Assembly: GCF_004348115.1 (NCBI RefSeq)
Contig: NZ_QPFB01000001.1
Coordinates: 3,922,028 to 3,986,027, forward strand
Length of the DNA: 64,000 bases
Reading direction: 5' to 3'
Source of the DNA: Stenotrophomonas sp. ATCM1_4
Lineage (GTDB): Bacteria; Pseudomonadota; Gammaproteobacteria; Xanthomonadales; Xanthomonadaceae
Below the pieces are notes generated by a model. It was not told the origin of the DNA, did not search any database, and saw only the letters and a list, made by a program, of their open reading frames with translations. Each line of letters begins with the position of its first letter. Within the stretch, counting starts at the first letter, position 1. Of this stretch, positions 18,023 to 26,841 are shown one piece after another. Both the position numbers and the translations under genes were made by a program.

Positions 18023-18976
18023 TCAGCTGCAGGTCTTCATCCGCCGCTCGGCGTCCCAGAGCGCACGCCTTGCCATGTCATAGGCGCTGTCGGCGGCGCT
18101 CGGCAGGCTGTGTTCGGCCTCCACCGGATCGGCACCGTTGCTGAAGCGGTACTCCACCCGCTGCAGCGCATCCAGGTGCGCCAGCACCGGCGCCATCCAG
18201 CGCGTGCGCTGCTCTGCACTGCAGCGCGGGTAGCGCCGTTCCAGATCACCCACCGCGACGCGGATGCGACGACTCGCTTCGCCCTTCAGGTCGGGCGCCT
18301 TCTCGAACCGGATCGGCGCTGCCTTGTAGGCGTCGCCGGTGGCTTCGCTGCCCAGGTCGGCCTTCTGCTCATGCAGGTTGGGGTTGAAGGCCACCGGCGG
18401 CGGGCGACGGGCCTGCGCCGGCTGCACGTCGCGCCCATGCACCACGCGCGCGGCCATCGCATACGGGGACTCACCGGGCTTCTTGCTGTCCTCGAACATC
18501 TTCGCCACCGCCCCTTCCAGCGGCCGCTCGCCCACGCCGCTGGCCAGCGCGTCGCGGTGCTCGAACACCTGCTCGGTCGCACTCTTCTGCCGGGCCGTCG
18601 ACGCCTCCGGCACGGCCAGCGTGCCGTCCTTTCCATACAGCCGCTGCGACCAGCTGGCGGCCGGGATGGCCGCGGTCGCGACGGGCGCAGGGGTGGGCGT
18701 AGCCGGCGCGGTCACCGCGACCGGCCGCTCGGCCGGCCCGGTGCGGGCAACCACGACCGGCGCGGCGCTCCGTGCAGGCACGGGGGCCACGATCAGCGGC
18801 GCGGGCAAGGTCCCTTCCGCGGCCAGCCAGCGCAGCTGAATCCGCGTCTCGCGCCGTACCGGCGTGGCTTCGGGCATCTGCAGCAACAGCCGCGCCAGCG
18901 TGGAGAGGAAAGCCAACGCAACCGCGACCGCCGCAACGCGGTTCCACAACGGCTCGGGCGAGGCCTGATAACGCAT
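18023..18976 (-). CDS. Single-pass membrane protein of unknown function, 317 residues
   Basis: No known domain is recognised. The sequence has one N-terminal membrane segment (about 12-30), an Ala/Pro/Val-rich linker (about 60-110) and a charged helical C-terminal domain (about 195-317) with cysteines in RYPRCSAEQ and at the end (KTCS) that could pair in the periplasm. The layout suggests an inner-membrane-anchored periplasmic protein. It is transcribed divergently from the acyl-CoA dehydrogenase gene; the 192 bases between them hold both promoters. Confidence 0.75.
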   Translation of the reverse strand: MRYQASPEPLWNRVAAVAVALAFLSTLARLLLQMPEATPVRRETRIQLRWLAAEGTLPAPLIVAPVPARSAAPVVVARTGPAERPVAVTAPATPTPAPVATAAIPAASWSQRLYGKDGTLAVPEASTARQKSATEQVFEHRDALASGVGERPLEGAVAKMFEDSKKPGESPYAMAARVVHGRDVQPAQARRPPPVAFNPNLHEQKADLGSEATGDAYKAAPIRFEKAPDLKGEASRRIRVAVGDLERRYPRCSAEQRTRWMAPVLAHLDALQRVEYRFSNGADPVEAEHSLPSAADSAYDMARRALWDAERRMKTCS

Positions 18977-19168
18977 GCATCTCCATCAAGGGGGTGAATC
19001 CGCGGGACGAGGACCGGTCCGCCATCGCGGGGCCGTGGCAAGCACAGACCGGGCGTGGCACGGCGAGTTCCATGATTGTGCCGGGCGAATGTGTGAACCT
19101 ATGGCAGTGGGCTGAGCGTTCATTCAGCCAGCCATCGTTCGTTGCCTGTCCTTCCAAGGAGTTGTTCC

Positions 19169-20917
19169 GTGACTACCGCAGCATCGCCGAACCTGGATGA
19201 AAGCATCGCCAAGCAGTTGTTCTTCGGCCATATCGCCGAAGATGCCCTGTTTCCCTATCCGCAGATCCGCGAGCGTGACCGCGAGATGCTCGGCGCGATG
19301 ACCGATGCCATCGACCAGTTCCTCGGCGAAAAGACCGCCGAGCTGCGTCAGTACGACCGCGATGCCGAACAACCGCCAGCGTTCATCCAGGCCCTGCGCG
19401 ACATGGGCCTGTTCGGGCTGATCATTCCCGAGGAATACGGCGGCATGGAGCTGTCCAATGGCGCCTATGCGCGCGTGCTGGGCCAGACCAGCAGCCATGA
19501 CAGCTCGGTGTCGCTCACCGTCGGCGCACACAGCTCGATCGGCATGAAGGGCCTGCTGCTGTTCGGCAACGATGAACAGAAGCAGCGCTACCTGCCGAAG
19601 CTGGCCAGCGGCGAGATGATCGCCGCGTTCTGCCTGACCGAATCCGGCGCCGGCTCCGACGCGGCGGCCATCCGCACCAAGGCCACCCGCAACGACGACG
19701 GCACCTGGACGCTCAGCGGCGAGAAGATCTGGATCACCAACGGCGGCATCGCCGATTTCTACACGGTGTTCGCGCGTACCGACACGCCCGAAGGCAAGGT
19801 CACCGCGTTCATCGTCGAGGCCGGGTGGGACGGCGTCAGCCATGGCCCGCACGAGGACAAGATGGGCATCCGTGCCTCATCCACCACCACCGTCGCCTTC
19901 AACGAGGTGCGCGTACCGGCCGCCAACGTGCTGGGCCCGGTCGGCAAGGGCTTCAAGGTAGCGATGAACATCCTCAACAGCGGCCGCACCGGCCTGGGCG
20001 GTGGCGCGGTGGGCGGCATGCGGGCGCTGATCCGCATGGCCTGTGCGCAGGCCAGCGAACGCAGGCAGTTCGGCCAGCCCATCGCCGAGTTCGGGCTGGT
20101 GCGCGAGAAGATCGCGCAGATGACCGCCGACTGCTTCGCCGCCGAAAGCACGGTGTGGATGGTGGCGCACCTGATCGACAGCGGCCGCACCGACTATTCG
20201 GTGGAAGCGGCGATGAGCAAGGTATTCGCCAGCGAGGCCGTGCAGCGCTGCTGCTACGAGGCACTGCAGATCGCCGCCGGCAACGGCTTCATGCGCGAGC
20301 TGCCGTACGAACAGATGACCCGCGACACGCGCATCCTGTCCATCTTCGAAGGCACCAACGAGATCCTGCGCCTGTACGTGGCACTCAATGGCCTGAAGGG
20401 CGTGGGCGCGACGCTGGCCGAGCTGCAGAGCGCGGTGGGCGGCATCTTCAATGACCCGATCAAGGGCTTCGGCGTGCTCGGCGATTACGCCGGGCGACGC
20501 GTGCGCGAGGCCACCGGCTACGGCACCGGGCGCATCCGCGCACCGCTGGACGATGCGCTGCGCCCGTTGGCGCGCCTGTGCGAGAAGTACGCGGTGGAAC
20601 TGTCCAAGGCCTCCGACCGCCTGCTGCGCAAGCACGGCAAGCAGATCGCCGACCAACAGCATGCGCAGAAGCGCGTGGCCGACGTCGCCATCGACCTGTT
20701 CGTCGGCCTGTGCGTGCTCTCGCGGGTGGAAAGCCTGATCCAGGCCAAGCACCCGGCGGCGGATGATGCGGTCCGGATCGCCCGCCTGTTCGCGCGCCAG
20801 GCGCGCCGTCGCATGGCCCGCAACATCCGTGGGCTGGAGCGCAACGAGGACGAGATCATCGAAACCCTGGCCGCCTCGGTACTGGAGCGCGGCGGCTATG
20901 CGTGGGACGTGATGTAA
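19169..20917 (+). CDS. Acyl-CoA dehydrogenase
   Basis: A 582-residue FAD-dependent acyl-CoA dehydrogenase catalysing the first step of fatty-acid beta-oxidation. Family signatures are FCLTESGAGSDAAAIRTKAT (FAD/substrate pocket), the IRASSTTTVAFNEVRVPA strand, RRQFGQPIAEFGLVREKIA, and TRILSIFEGTNEILRLYVAL with the expected catalytic glutamate. About 180 residues follow the canonical catalytic domain, as in long- and very-long-chain members. The GTG start at 19169 is preferred because AAGGAG lies upstream; an ATG at 19142 would overlap that site. It appears to be monocistronic. Confidence 0.93.
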   Translation: MTTAASPNLDESIAKQLFFGHIAEDALFPYPQIRERDREMLGAMTDAIDQFLGEKTAELRQYDRDAEQPPAFIQALRDMGLFGLIIPEEYGGMELSNGAYARVLGQTSSHDSSVSLTVGAHSSIGMKGLLLFGNDEQKQRYLPKLASGEMIAAFCLTESGAGSDAAAIRTKATRNDDGTWTLSGEKIWITNGGIADFYTVFARTDTPEGKVTAFIVEAGWDGVSHGPHEDKMGIRASSTTTVAFNEVRVPAANVLGPVGKGFKVAMNILNSGRTGLGGGAVGGMRALIRMACAQASERRQFGQPIAEFGLVREKIAQMTADCFAAESTVWMVAHLIDSGRTDYSVEAAMSKVFASEAVQRCCYEALQIAAGNGFMRELPYEQMTRDTRILSIFEGTNEILRLYVALNGLKGVGATLAELQSAVGGIFNDPIKGFGVLGDYAGRRVREATGYGTGRIRAPLDDALRPLARLCEKYAVELSKASDRLLRKHGKQIADQQHAQKRVADVAIDLFVGLCVLSRVESLIQAKHPAADDAVRIARLFARQARRRMARNIRGLERNEDEIIETLAASVLERGGYAWDVM

Positions 20918-20926
20918 GCCCACGCC

Positions 20927-20954
20927 CGCAGGAGCGGCCTTGGCCGCTCCTGCG
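20927..20954. terminator. Perfect hairpin between convergent acyl-CoA dehydrogenase and SulP genes
   Basis: A 13-bp inverted repeat, CGCAGGAGCGGCC with GGCCGCTCCTGCG, with two bases between the arms, fills the 48-base convergent gap. There is no T-run, so it may be a REP-type palindrome acting as an mRNA 3' end rather than a classical terminator. Confidence 0.6.
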
Positions 20955-20965
20955 ATGCTCGCCGG

Positions 20966-22465
20966 TCAGTGCCCTGCCGGTGCATCCTCCAGCGCCACTG
21001 CTCCTTCGCGCAGCACCCGCCGCAACAACATCCGTCCCTGGCGGTCCAGGCCGTGCACGCGTGGCTTCACGCCGTGGTGGCGATAGCGGCTCACCACTTT
21101 CTCCAGTGCCGCCACGGCGGTGATGTCCCACAGCTGCGCGCGCGACAGGTCGATCACCACCGTACGCCCCTGCGCGGCACGCGGGTCGAATGCATCGATG
21201 AACGCGTCGGCCGAGGCGAAGAACACCTGCCCGCTCACCGCGTAACGCAGGCTGCCATCGGCATCGTCCTGCCTGTCCACCCGCAGCAGGCGCGCCACCT
21301 TCAGCGCGAAGAACACGCCACTGAGCAGCACGCCCATGCCGACGCCAGCGGCCAGGTTTTGCGTGCCCAGCGTCACTGCCACGGTCGCCAGCATCACCAC
21401 GCCGGACAGCCGCGGATGCCGCACCAGCGCGCCGAGGCTGCCCCAATCGAACGTCGACACGCTGACCATCACCATGATCGCCACCAGTGCGATCACCGGC
21501 ACCTGCGCCACCCATGGCTTGAGCAGCACCATCAGCACCAGCAGGAACACGCCGGCAAACAGCGTGGACAGGCGGCCACGCCCGCCGTACTTCACGTTAC
21601 CCACGGTCTGCCCGATCATGCCGCAGCCGGCGATGCCGCCGAACAGGCTGGTGGCAATGTTGGCGATACCCAGGCCAGTGCATTCGCGGTTCTTGGAACT
21701 GGGCGTGTCGGTCAGCTCATCGACCACACGCGCGGTCATCATTGATTCCAACAGTCCGACCATGGCGATCGCCAGCGCCGGCATGGCGATGATCCGCAGC
21801 GTCTGCAGGTCCAGCGGCAACTGCGGCAATCCCATCCAGTGCGGCAGCGATTCGGGCAACCGGCCAAGGTCCGCCACCGTCGGCAGGTCCAGCTTCAACC
21901 ACGCCGACAGCCCACTGAGCACCACGATGCAGATCAGCGGCGAGGGAATCGCGCGCACACCGGGCAACGGCAGCCGCGGCAGCCCGTAGATCACCAGCAG
22001 GCCCAGCGCCAGCATCGCCCAGGTCGCGGTGGTGGCGCCCTGAAACTGCGGCAGCTGCGCGGAGAAGATCAGGATCGCCAGTGCATTGACGAAGCCGGTA
22101 CGCACCGAGCTGCTGACAAAGCGCATCAGCACGCCCAGCCGTAACACCCCGAACAGCACCTGCATCACACCGGCCAGCAGGCCGGCGGCGAACAGGTAGG
22201 GCAGCCCATGCGCGCTCACCAGCGGCGCGGCCACCAGCGCCACCGAGCCGGCCGCGGCGGTGATCATCGCCGGCCGGCCGCCGAACACGGCGATCACGAT
22301 GCTCAGCACGAACGAGGCGAACAGGCCCACCTGCGGGTCCACGCCGGCCACGAACGAGAAGGCGATGACCTCGGGGATCAGCGCGAAGGTGGCCACGGCA
22401 CCGGCCAGCATTTCACGCAGGGGATGGGCGCGCCATTGCGCCAGTTCGGTAGACAGGAAGGACAT
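20966..22465 (-). CDS. SulP family anion transporter with STAS domain
   Basis: A 499-residue inner-membrane transporter of the SLC26/SulP family, taking up sulfate, bicarbonate or another inorganic anion. There are about 10-12 membrane segments, beginning ALIPEVIAFSFVAGVDPQVG and including AGCGMIGQTVGNVKYGGRGR, a well-conserved SulP segment. A C-terminal STAS domain (about 395-485, VVIDLSRAQLWDITAVAALE) follows. I use the ATG at 22465; upstream residues are non-conserved and cross the inverted repeat at 22560. The anion cannot be named from sequence, though the length and short STAS suit bacterial bicarbonate or sulfate carriers. Confidence 0.92.
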   Translation of the reverse strand: MSFLSTELAQWRAHPLREMLAGAVATFALIPEVIAFSFVAGVDPQVGLFASFVLSIVIAVFGGRPAMITAAAGSVALVAAPLVSAHGLPYLFAAGLLAGVMQVLFGVLRLGVLMRFVSSSVRTGFVNALAILIFSAQLPQFQGATTATWAMLALGLLVIYGLPRLPLPGVRAIPSPLICIVVLSGLSAWLKLDLPTVADLGRLPESLPHWMGLPQLPLDLQTLRIIAMPALAIAMVGLLESMMTARVVDELTDTPSSKNRECTGLGIANIATSLFGGIAGCGMIGQTVGNVKYGGRGRLSTLFAGVFLLVLMVLLKPWVAQVPVIALVAIMVMVSVSTFDWGSLGALVRHPRLSGVVMLATVAVTLGTQNLAAGVGMGVLLSGVFFALKVARLLRVDRQDDADGSLRYAVSGQVFFASADAFIDAFDPRAAQGRTVVIDLSRAQLWDITAVAALEKVVSRYRHHGVKPRVHGLDRQGRMLLRRVLREGAVALEDAPAGH

Positions 22466-22559
22466 GCGGGCAAGCCGCCCCTGCGCGGCAGGAGCAGGCG
22501 GAATCGGGGGATGGGCGCGAATTATGCCTGCTGCGATCCGGTCCGGTAGGCGGAACCCA

Positions 22560-22607
22560 CCCCCTCCCTTTCGCGCAGCGAAGGGGAGGGCTGGGGAGGG
22601 GGGGTTC
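22560..22607 (-). repeat. Dispersed intergenic palindrome, copy 2 (inverted)
   Basis: CCCCTCCCTTTCGCGCAGCG continues into GAAGGGGAGGG and a G-rich arm. Read on the minus strand it matches the element at 16555-16600 almost base for base. It sits between the divergently oriented SulP and methyltransferase genes. Confidence 0.65.
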
Positions 22608-22688
22608 TGGAAGCCATTCATCCCACCCCAAGACCCCCTCAACCGCCCCTGCGGTAGCATTCCCTCCCCCGCACCACGCCGTCCCCGC

Positions 22689-23531
22689 ATGCCCCACTAC
22701 ACCGGCCCCCTGCTCATCCGCCCCCTACTCGACCAACTGCAGGCCGCACTGAAGAAAGGGGCCGGCGAAACCACCGCGTCCCTCGACTTGGGCCGCAGCC
22801 AGGACCCGGTGGGCCTCGCTCCGGACGGCTGGCAATGGCGCGGCCAGGCCTTCCCCTGGCCGGCCAAGCTCAAGGACCGCACGCTCTACTACTGGGACGG
22901 CGAGGAATTCAGCGCGGCTTCGCGTTTCGGCAGCGGGCTGTACAAGCTGGTGCCCACCGACTGGGGCGTGCCCACCTTCGAGATCGACGGCATCAAGATG
23001 CTGGTCAGCGCCCAGCTCTCGCCGATGGACGATGCGCGCCGCAAGGTGGCGCTGGTCGAACCGCGCGGCAAGCGCGTGCTCGATACCTGTGGCGGCATGG
23101 GTTACTTCGCCGCCTGCTGCCTGGACGACGGCGTGGCCGCTATCCACTCGTTCGAGAAGAGCCCGGAAGTGCTGTGGCTGCGCACCCTGAACCCATGGTC
23201 GCCCGACCCGGACAGTCCTCTGGCCGGTGGGCGCCTGCAACTGGTGCACGGCGATGTCTCGCAGCAGATCGCCACGCTTGGCGACGCCTCGTTCGATGCC
23301 ATCCTGCACAACCCGCCACGCTTCGGCATCGCCGGCGAGCTGTACTCGCAGGTGTTCTACGACCAGCTCGCGCGCGTGCTGCGCACCGGCGGGCGGCTGT
23401 TCCACTACACCGGCGCACCGAACAAGCTCACCAGCGGCCGTGACGTTCCGCGCGAAGTGGCCACGCGCCTGCAGAAAGCCGGCTTCAAGGCCGAACTGGC
23501 GCTGGACGGCGTGTTCGCGATCCGCCGCTGA
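22689..23531 (+). CDS. Class I SAM-dependent methyltransferase
   Basis: A 280-residue cytosolic protein. A Rossmann-type methyltransferase core occupies the C-terminal two thirds, with motif I in VLDTCGGMGYFAACC, an acidic strand end in AAIHSFEKSPE, and an ILHNPPRFG motif resembling the NPP(F/Y/H) signature of nucleic-acid or small-molecule N-methyltransferases. The first 110 residues are a separate unassigned domain. The substrate is unknown. The start at 22689 follows the repeat element and matches the beginning of conserved-looking sequence. Confidence 0.85.
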   Translation: MPHYTGPLLIRPLLDQLQAALKKGAGETTASLDLGRSQDPVGLAPDGWQWRGQAFPWPAKLKDRTLYYWDGEEFSAASRFGSGLYKLVPTDWGVPTFEIDGIKMLVSAQLSPMDDARRKVALVEPRGKRVLDTCGGMGYFAACCLDDGVAAIHSFEKSPEVLWLRTLNPWSPDPDSPLAGGRLQLVHGDVSQQIATLGDASFDAILHNPPRFGIAGELYSQVFYDQLARVLRTGGRLFHYTGAPNKLTSGRDVPREVATRLQKAGFKAELALDGVFAIRR

Positions 23532-23700
23532 GCCGCGGGAACAGCCCCGGCCGCGATGCCGGGCTGCCTGAATGCGCACATGCTGTGGCGCGCATCGTCG
23601 CGCATGCAAGCCGCGTCCGTTCCGCGAGCGGCGACGCGCCTACCCACGGGTGTTTCACATCCGGCGCGCGACACTGGGCGCTCCGAAGCGGAGGCAGCCC

Positions 23701-24342
23701 ATGGCAACCGAAACCGTTCGCGGCACCACCGTCACCCTCCATTTCGACGGCAGCCGGTGCATCCACTCCCGCAACTGCGTGCTCAGCCACCCCGATGTCT
23801 TCGTGCCCAACGTGGCGGGGGAATGGATCCACCCCGACGCGGTCAGCGCCGAGGAAGTGGAACTGATCGCCCGCAACTGCCCTTCCGGTGCCATCCGCTA
23901 CGAGTTCAATGACCGCAGCCATGCCGAACCGGCGCCCGTGGTCAACCTGGTGCACGTGCGCGAGAACGGCCCGCTGGCCTTCAATGCACCGCTGCGCATC
24001 GCCGGCCAGGATGAGGGCATGCGCGCCACGCTATGCCGCTGCGGCGCGTCGGAGAACAAGCCCTTCTGCGACCATCGCCACGTCGACTGCGGCTTCACCG
24101 CCACCGGCGAGCCGGCGGAACGGAAGTCCGAAGCCCTGGCCCAGCGCGACGGCCTGCTGCAGGTCACGCCAACCCGCGACGGTCCGCTGCATGTCGTCGG
24201 CAACCTGGAGGTGGTCAGCGGCACCGGACGCACCCTCGACCGCGTCACCGAAACCTGGCTGTGCCGCTGCGGCCATTCCGCCAACAAGCCGTTCTGCGAT
24301 GGTTCGCATCGCAAGGTCGGCTTCACCGCGGACGGCGAATAG
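23701..24342 (+). CDS. Iron-sulfur protein: divergent 4Fe-4S domain plus two CDGSH motifs
   Basis: The 213-residue protein begins with a (4Fe-4S)-type module (residues about 10-65, with CIHSRNCVLSHPDVF and ARNCPSGAI giving four cysteines). Two CDGSH-type 2Fe-2S binding motifs follow: CRCGASENKPFCDHRH and CRCGHSANKPFCDGSH. The first has the usual glycine after CD replaced by histidine. The pattern matches stand-alone bacterial CDGSH proteins that hold redox-active clusters; partner and reaction are unknown. A gene of 98 codons starts 14 bases downstream and is probably co-transcribed. Confidence 0.88.
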   Translation: MATETVRGTTVTLHFDGSRCIHSRNCVLSHPDVFVPNVAGEWIHPDAVSAEEVELIARNCPSGAIRYEFNDRSHAEPAPVVNLVHVRENGPLAFNAPLRIAGQDEGMRATLCRCGASENKPFCDHRHVDCGFTATGEPAERKSEALAQRDGLLQVTPTRDGPLHVVGNLEVVSGTGRTLDRVTETWLCRCGHSANKPFCDGSHRKVGFTADGE

Positions 24343-24356
24343 ACGGGAGTTCCCGC

Positions 24357-24653
24357 ATGCGTGCACTGCAGCTACGACTCACTGCCGATGAAGGCGTTGC
24401 CCAGGCCATGCTGGACATGCTCAAGGGCATGGACGACGTGGCGTGGGTCGAAGACGCCGCCGACCTGCTTCCCGACGTCACCGACCAGGACAGCAGCTCC
24501 GCCGGCCTGAGCGACAGCCAGGGCCCGGGCAATCACCTGATCCGGGTCGAGGTCGCCGATGACAGCGCCACCGAACGGGTCATCGATGCCCTCCAGGTGC
24601 TGGCCGAACGGCTCGGTGCGGTGCTGGAGATCGATCCGGACACGGCGGACTGA
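24357..24653 (+). CDS. Small acidic hypothetical protein, 98 residues
   Basis: No family is recognised. The protein is acidic, starts MRALQLRLTADEGVAQAMLD, and reads like a small alpha/beta domain with two helix-strand units separated by a Ser/Asp/Gly-rich loop (QDSSSAGLSDSQGPGNH). It follows the CDGSH gene by 14 bases with a GGGAG site, so the two probably form an operon and may act together. Confidence 0.7.
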   Translation: MRALQLRLTADEGVAQAMLDMLKGMDDVAWVEDAADLLPDVTDQDSSSAGLSDSQGPGNHLIRVEVADDSATERVIDALQVLAERLGAVLEIDPDTAD

Positions 24654-24910
24654 CGTCCCGCCGTCACGCCGCACCGCACCGCGACGACGGCACCGACGCG
24701 TGCGGCATGCAGCGCGCACATAAGCCGCTTCATGCACCGCCCGGTCAGTCCATCCCGAAATCCCCGCCCACTCACCATTACTCACCGGGCAGGTGAAAGT
24801 ACGTGCGTGCAAAGCGCAATTCCGATCAATAGATTTAGGCACCAGATCACAATCATCCTGCCTTGCGAGGCTTGCGCAACCACGCCGGTTGCCACCTCAG
24901 ACATACGCAT

Positions 24911-25321
24911 ATGTTCGTATATTCCGTGAGATCCGAGGGAAGCTCGACCCATCCCGTGATGCACCTGACGGACTGGCCCGAGATCTGCTCGGCCAATGCG
25001 AGCCATCTGGAACGGAGCCTCGGCGTGGCGCTGAGGACGGAGATACGCAGGAAATTCCAGGCCGGCACTCCCGTCCCGTTGCCGCGGAGCAAGCCCAGCA
25101 ATGGCGTCAACATCCATCTCTCGGCCAGCGAATCACTCAAGGTGCTGGTACACAACGAGCTGGTGAAGAACCGGATGAGCCACGAGGCGCTGGCCAGGTC
25201 GCTGCGCATGCCGGCGCCTTCCCTCACGCGCGCACTGGACCTGGAACAGCCGGTGGACGTGGACCTGCTCTCGAGCATGGTCGCGGCCGTGGGCAAGCGA
25301 CTCATCGCCTACATTTCCTAG
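24911..25321 (+). CDS. HicB-like antitoxin/regulator without an adjacent hicA
   Basis: The protein is about 136 residues if the ATG at 24911 is used (an upstream ATG at 24863 adds 16 non-conserved residues). The N-terminal half (MFVYSVRSEG to ALRTEIRRKF) fits the partial RNase-H-like HicB fold. The segment PLPRSKPSNGVNIHLSASES, then NRMSHEALARSLRMPAPSLT and a helix ending VGKRLIAYI, fits the HicB C-terminal helix-turn-helix. HicB neutralises the HicA mRNA interferase and represses its own operon. The 257 bases upstream carry no reading frame resembling the roughly 60-residue HicA, so this looks like an orphan. Confidence 0.6.
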   Translation: MFVYSVRSEGSSTHPVMHLTDWPEICSANASHLERSLGVALRTEIRRKFQAGTPVPLPRSKPSNGVNIHLSASESLKVLVHNELVKNRMSHEALARSLRMPAPSLTRALDLEQPVDVDLLSSMVAAVGKRLIAYIS

Positions 25322-25334
25322 GCCGGCGGCCGCG

Positions 25335-26825
25335 TCAGCGCCCGCTTTCCGCTTCCGCCTCGGCCAGCTCCGCCAGCACGTCGGCGAAGCACAGGGAAAT
25401 CGTCGTTCCCACACCCGCCTGGCTTTCCGCCTTCACGCTGCCCCCGGCCCGCTGGACCAGGTCGCGCACGACCGACAGCCCCAGCCCGCTTCCCTGCCCA
25501 CGCGGCTTGGTGGTGAAGAACGGCTCGAAGGCGTGTGCCAGCACGTCGCCCGCCATGCCCGCCCCGGTGTCGGCAAGGTCCAGCACCAGCCGGTCGCCGT
25601 CCCGGCGCGCCCGCAGCGAGAAGCGACCGCCACCGGGCATGGCATGGTCCGCGTTCGCCGCCACGTTCAGCACCATCAGGTCGAACTGCATCCGGTCGAA
25701 GAACAGCGCCGGCAGGTCCGCGCCAAGGACGACATCAACCTTCACGTCCGGGCCCATCAACTGCCCGATCATCGGTACCAGCGCCTTCAACGCCTCGCCC
25801 GGGTCAAACCACTCCTCCACGCCGTCTTCGGCGCGGGCAAGCGACAGCAACCGCCGCGTGAGCAGGTTGGCCCGGTTCACCGCCGAATCAACGCCCACCA
25901 GTGATTCCCGCATGTGCGCCGCATCGCCGGCACGCAGCCCGCTGCGCACGTACCCGCCCGCCACCGCCAGGACGTTGCCGAAGTCATGCGCGACGCCGCT
26001 GGCGAGCCGGCCCACCGCTTCCATCTTCTGCGCCTGGACCAACTGCGCGAACGTGCGCTCACGCTCGGCCATTTCCTCGGTCAAGCGCCGGTTGGCCACG
26101 TCCAGCGCATCACCGCGTGCGCGTGCCTCGCGCAGGCTCTCGCGCAGCGCGACCGAGCTGCGGTCCAGCACCACGGCAATCATCAGGAAGATGGCGGTGC
26201 TGAAGGCGGCATCGCCGAGAAGCTCGACCGCCTGGCCCTGCTTGTCGATGTCCACGGCGATTCCCAGCCCGAAGGCCGCGGCGATGCAGAGGAACATCAA
26301 CCACAACGCCATGCGCCCCACGGCCAGTGCCGCGATCGCCATCCAGATGGCCAGCACCGGCTGCTCGAACCGCTGCCCGCCGAAGCCGGCAACCAGGTAG
26401 GCGGGAATCACGGTCGCGGCGAACACCGCCAGCAACGCATGGGAGGCTGCCCTGAACTTCCCCTTGCGCACCAGCACCAGGCTCAGCGCGGAGATGGCGC
26501 TGACCGACAGGCCGAACACCATGCCGGTGACTTCGCCCGGCCGCCACGGGATATCCACCAGCAACGCCCGGTAGCACCAGGCGGCCGTCGGGAGCACCGC
26601 CAGCAGGAAGGAAACCAACTGGAGCATCGGCGCATTGCGCCGGTCCACCGGATCGGCGACCGGCACGTCCCGCACCCAATGCAGCATCGACCGCCACCGC
26701 TGCAGGCCCCGGGACAATACGCTCCCAGGCACCTCCACGATCTTGTCTTCCACCTGCCTGCTCTCCCCGGATACCGATCTGTCGGCTGCCCAAGCAGCCA
26801 GCCCCTGCTCCCCCGGGGCCATCAT
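25335..26825 (-). CDS. Membrane sensor histidine kinase
   Basis: A 496-residue kinase. Five to six membrane helices (residues about 65-220) form the sensor with no large periplasmic loop. A coiled segment then leads into the dimerisation/phosphoacceptor helix KMEAVGRLASGVAHDFGN with the phosphorylated histidine. The ATPase domain shows NADHAMPGGG (N box), DTGAGM (G1) and GSGLGLSVV (G2), so it should be active. It starts 16 bases after the stop of the response regulator gene, forming a two-gene operon. The start codon is uncertain, with no strong ribosome site; a shorter version beginning near Met47 is possible. Confidence 0.9.
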   Translation of the reverse strand: MMAPGEQGLAAWAADRSVSGESRQVEDKIVEVPGSVLSRGLQRWRSMLHWVRDVPVADPVDRRNAPMLQLVSFLLAVLPTAAWCYRALLVDIPWRPGEVTGMVFGLSVSAISALSLVLVRKGKFRAASHALLAVFAATVIPAYLVAGFGGQRFEQPVLAIWMAIAALAVGRMALWLMFLCIAAAFGLGIAVDIDKQGQAVELLGDAAFSTAIFLMIAVVLDRSSVALRESLREARARGDALDVANRRLTEEMAERERTFAQLVQAQKMEAVGRLASGVAHDFGNVLAVAGGYVRSGLRAGDAAHMRESLVGVDSAVNRANLLTRRLLSLARAEDGVEEWFDPGEALKALVPMIGQLMGPDVKVDVVLGADLPALFFDRMQFDLMVLNVAANADHAMPGGGRFSLRARRDGDRLVLDLADTGAGMAGDVLAHAFEPFFTTKPRGQGSGLGLSVVRDLVQRAGGSVKAESQAGVGTTISLCFADVLAELAEAEAESGR

Positions 26826-26841
26826 ATCGGCTGCCCCGGGG

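Noticed and set aside
24654..24910. A hidden hicA gene before the HicB-like gene
   Set aside because: All frames were read for the small double-stranded-RNA-binding-like HicA pattern (GSHH-type segment); none is present.
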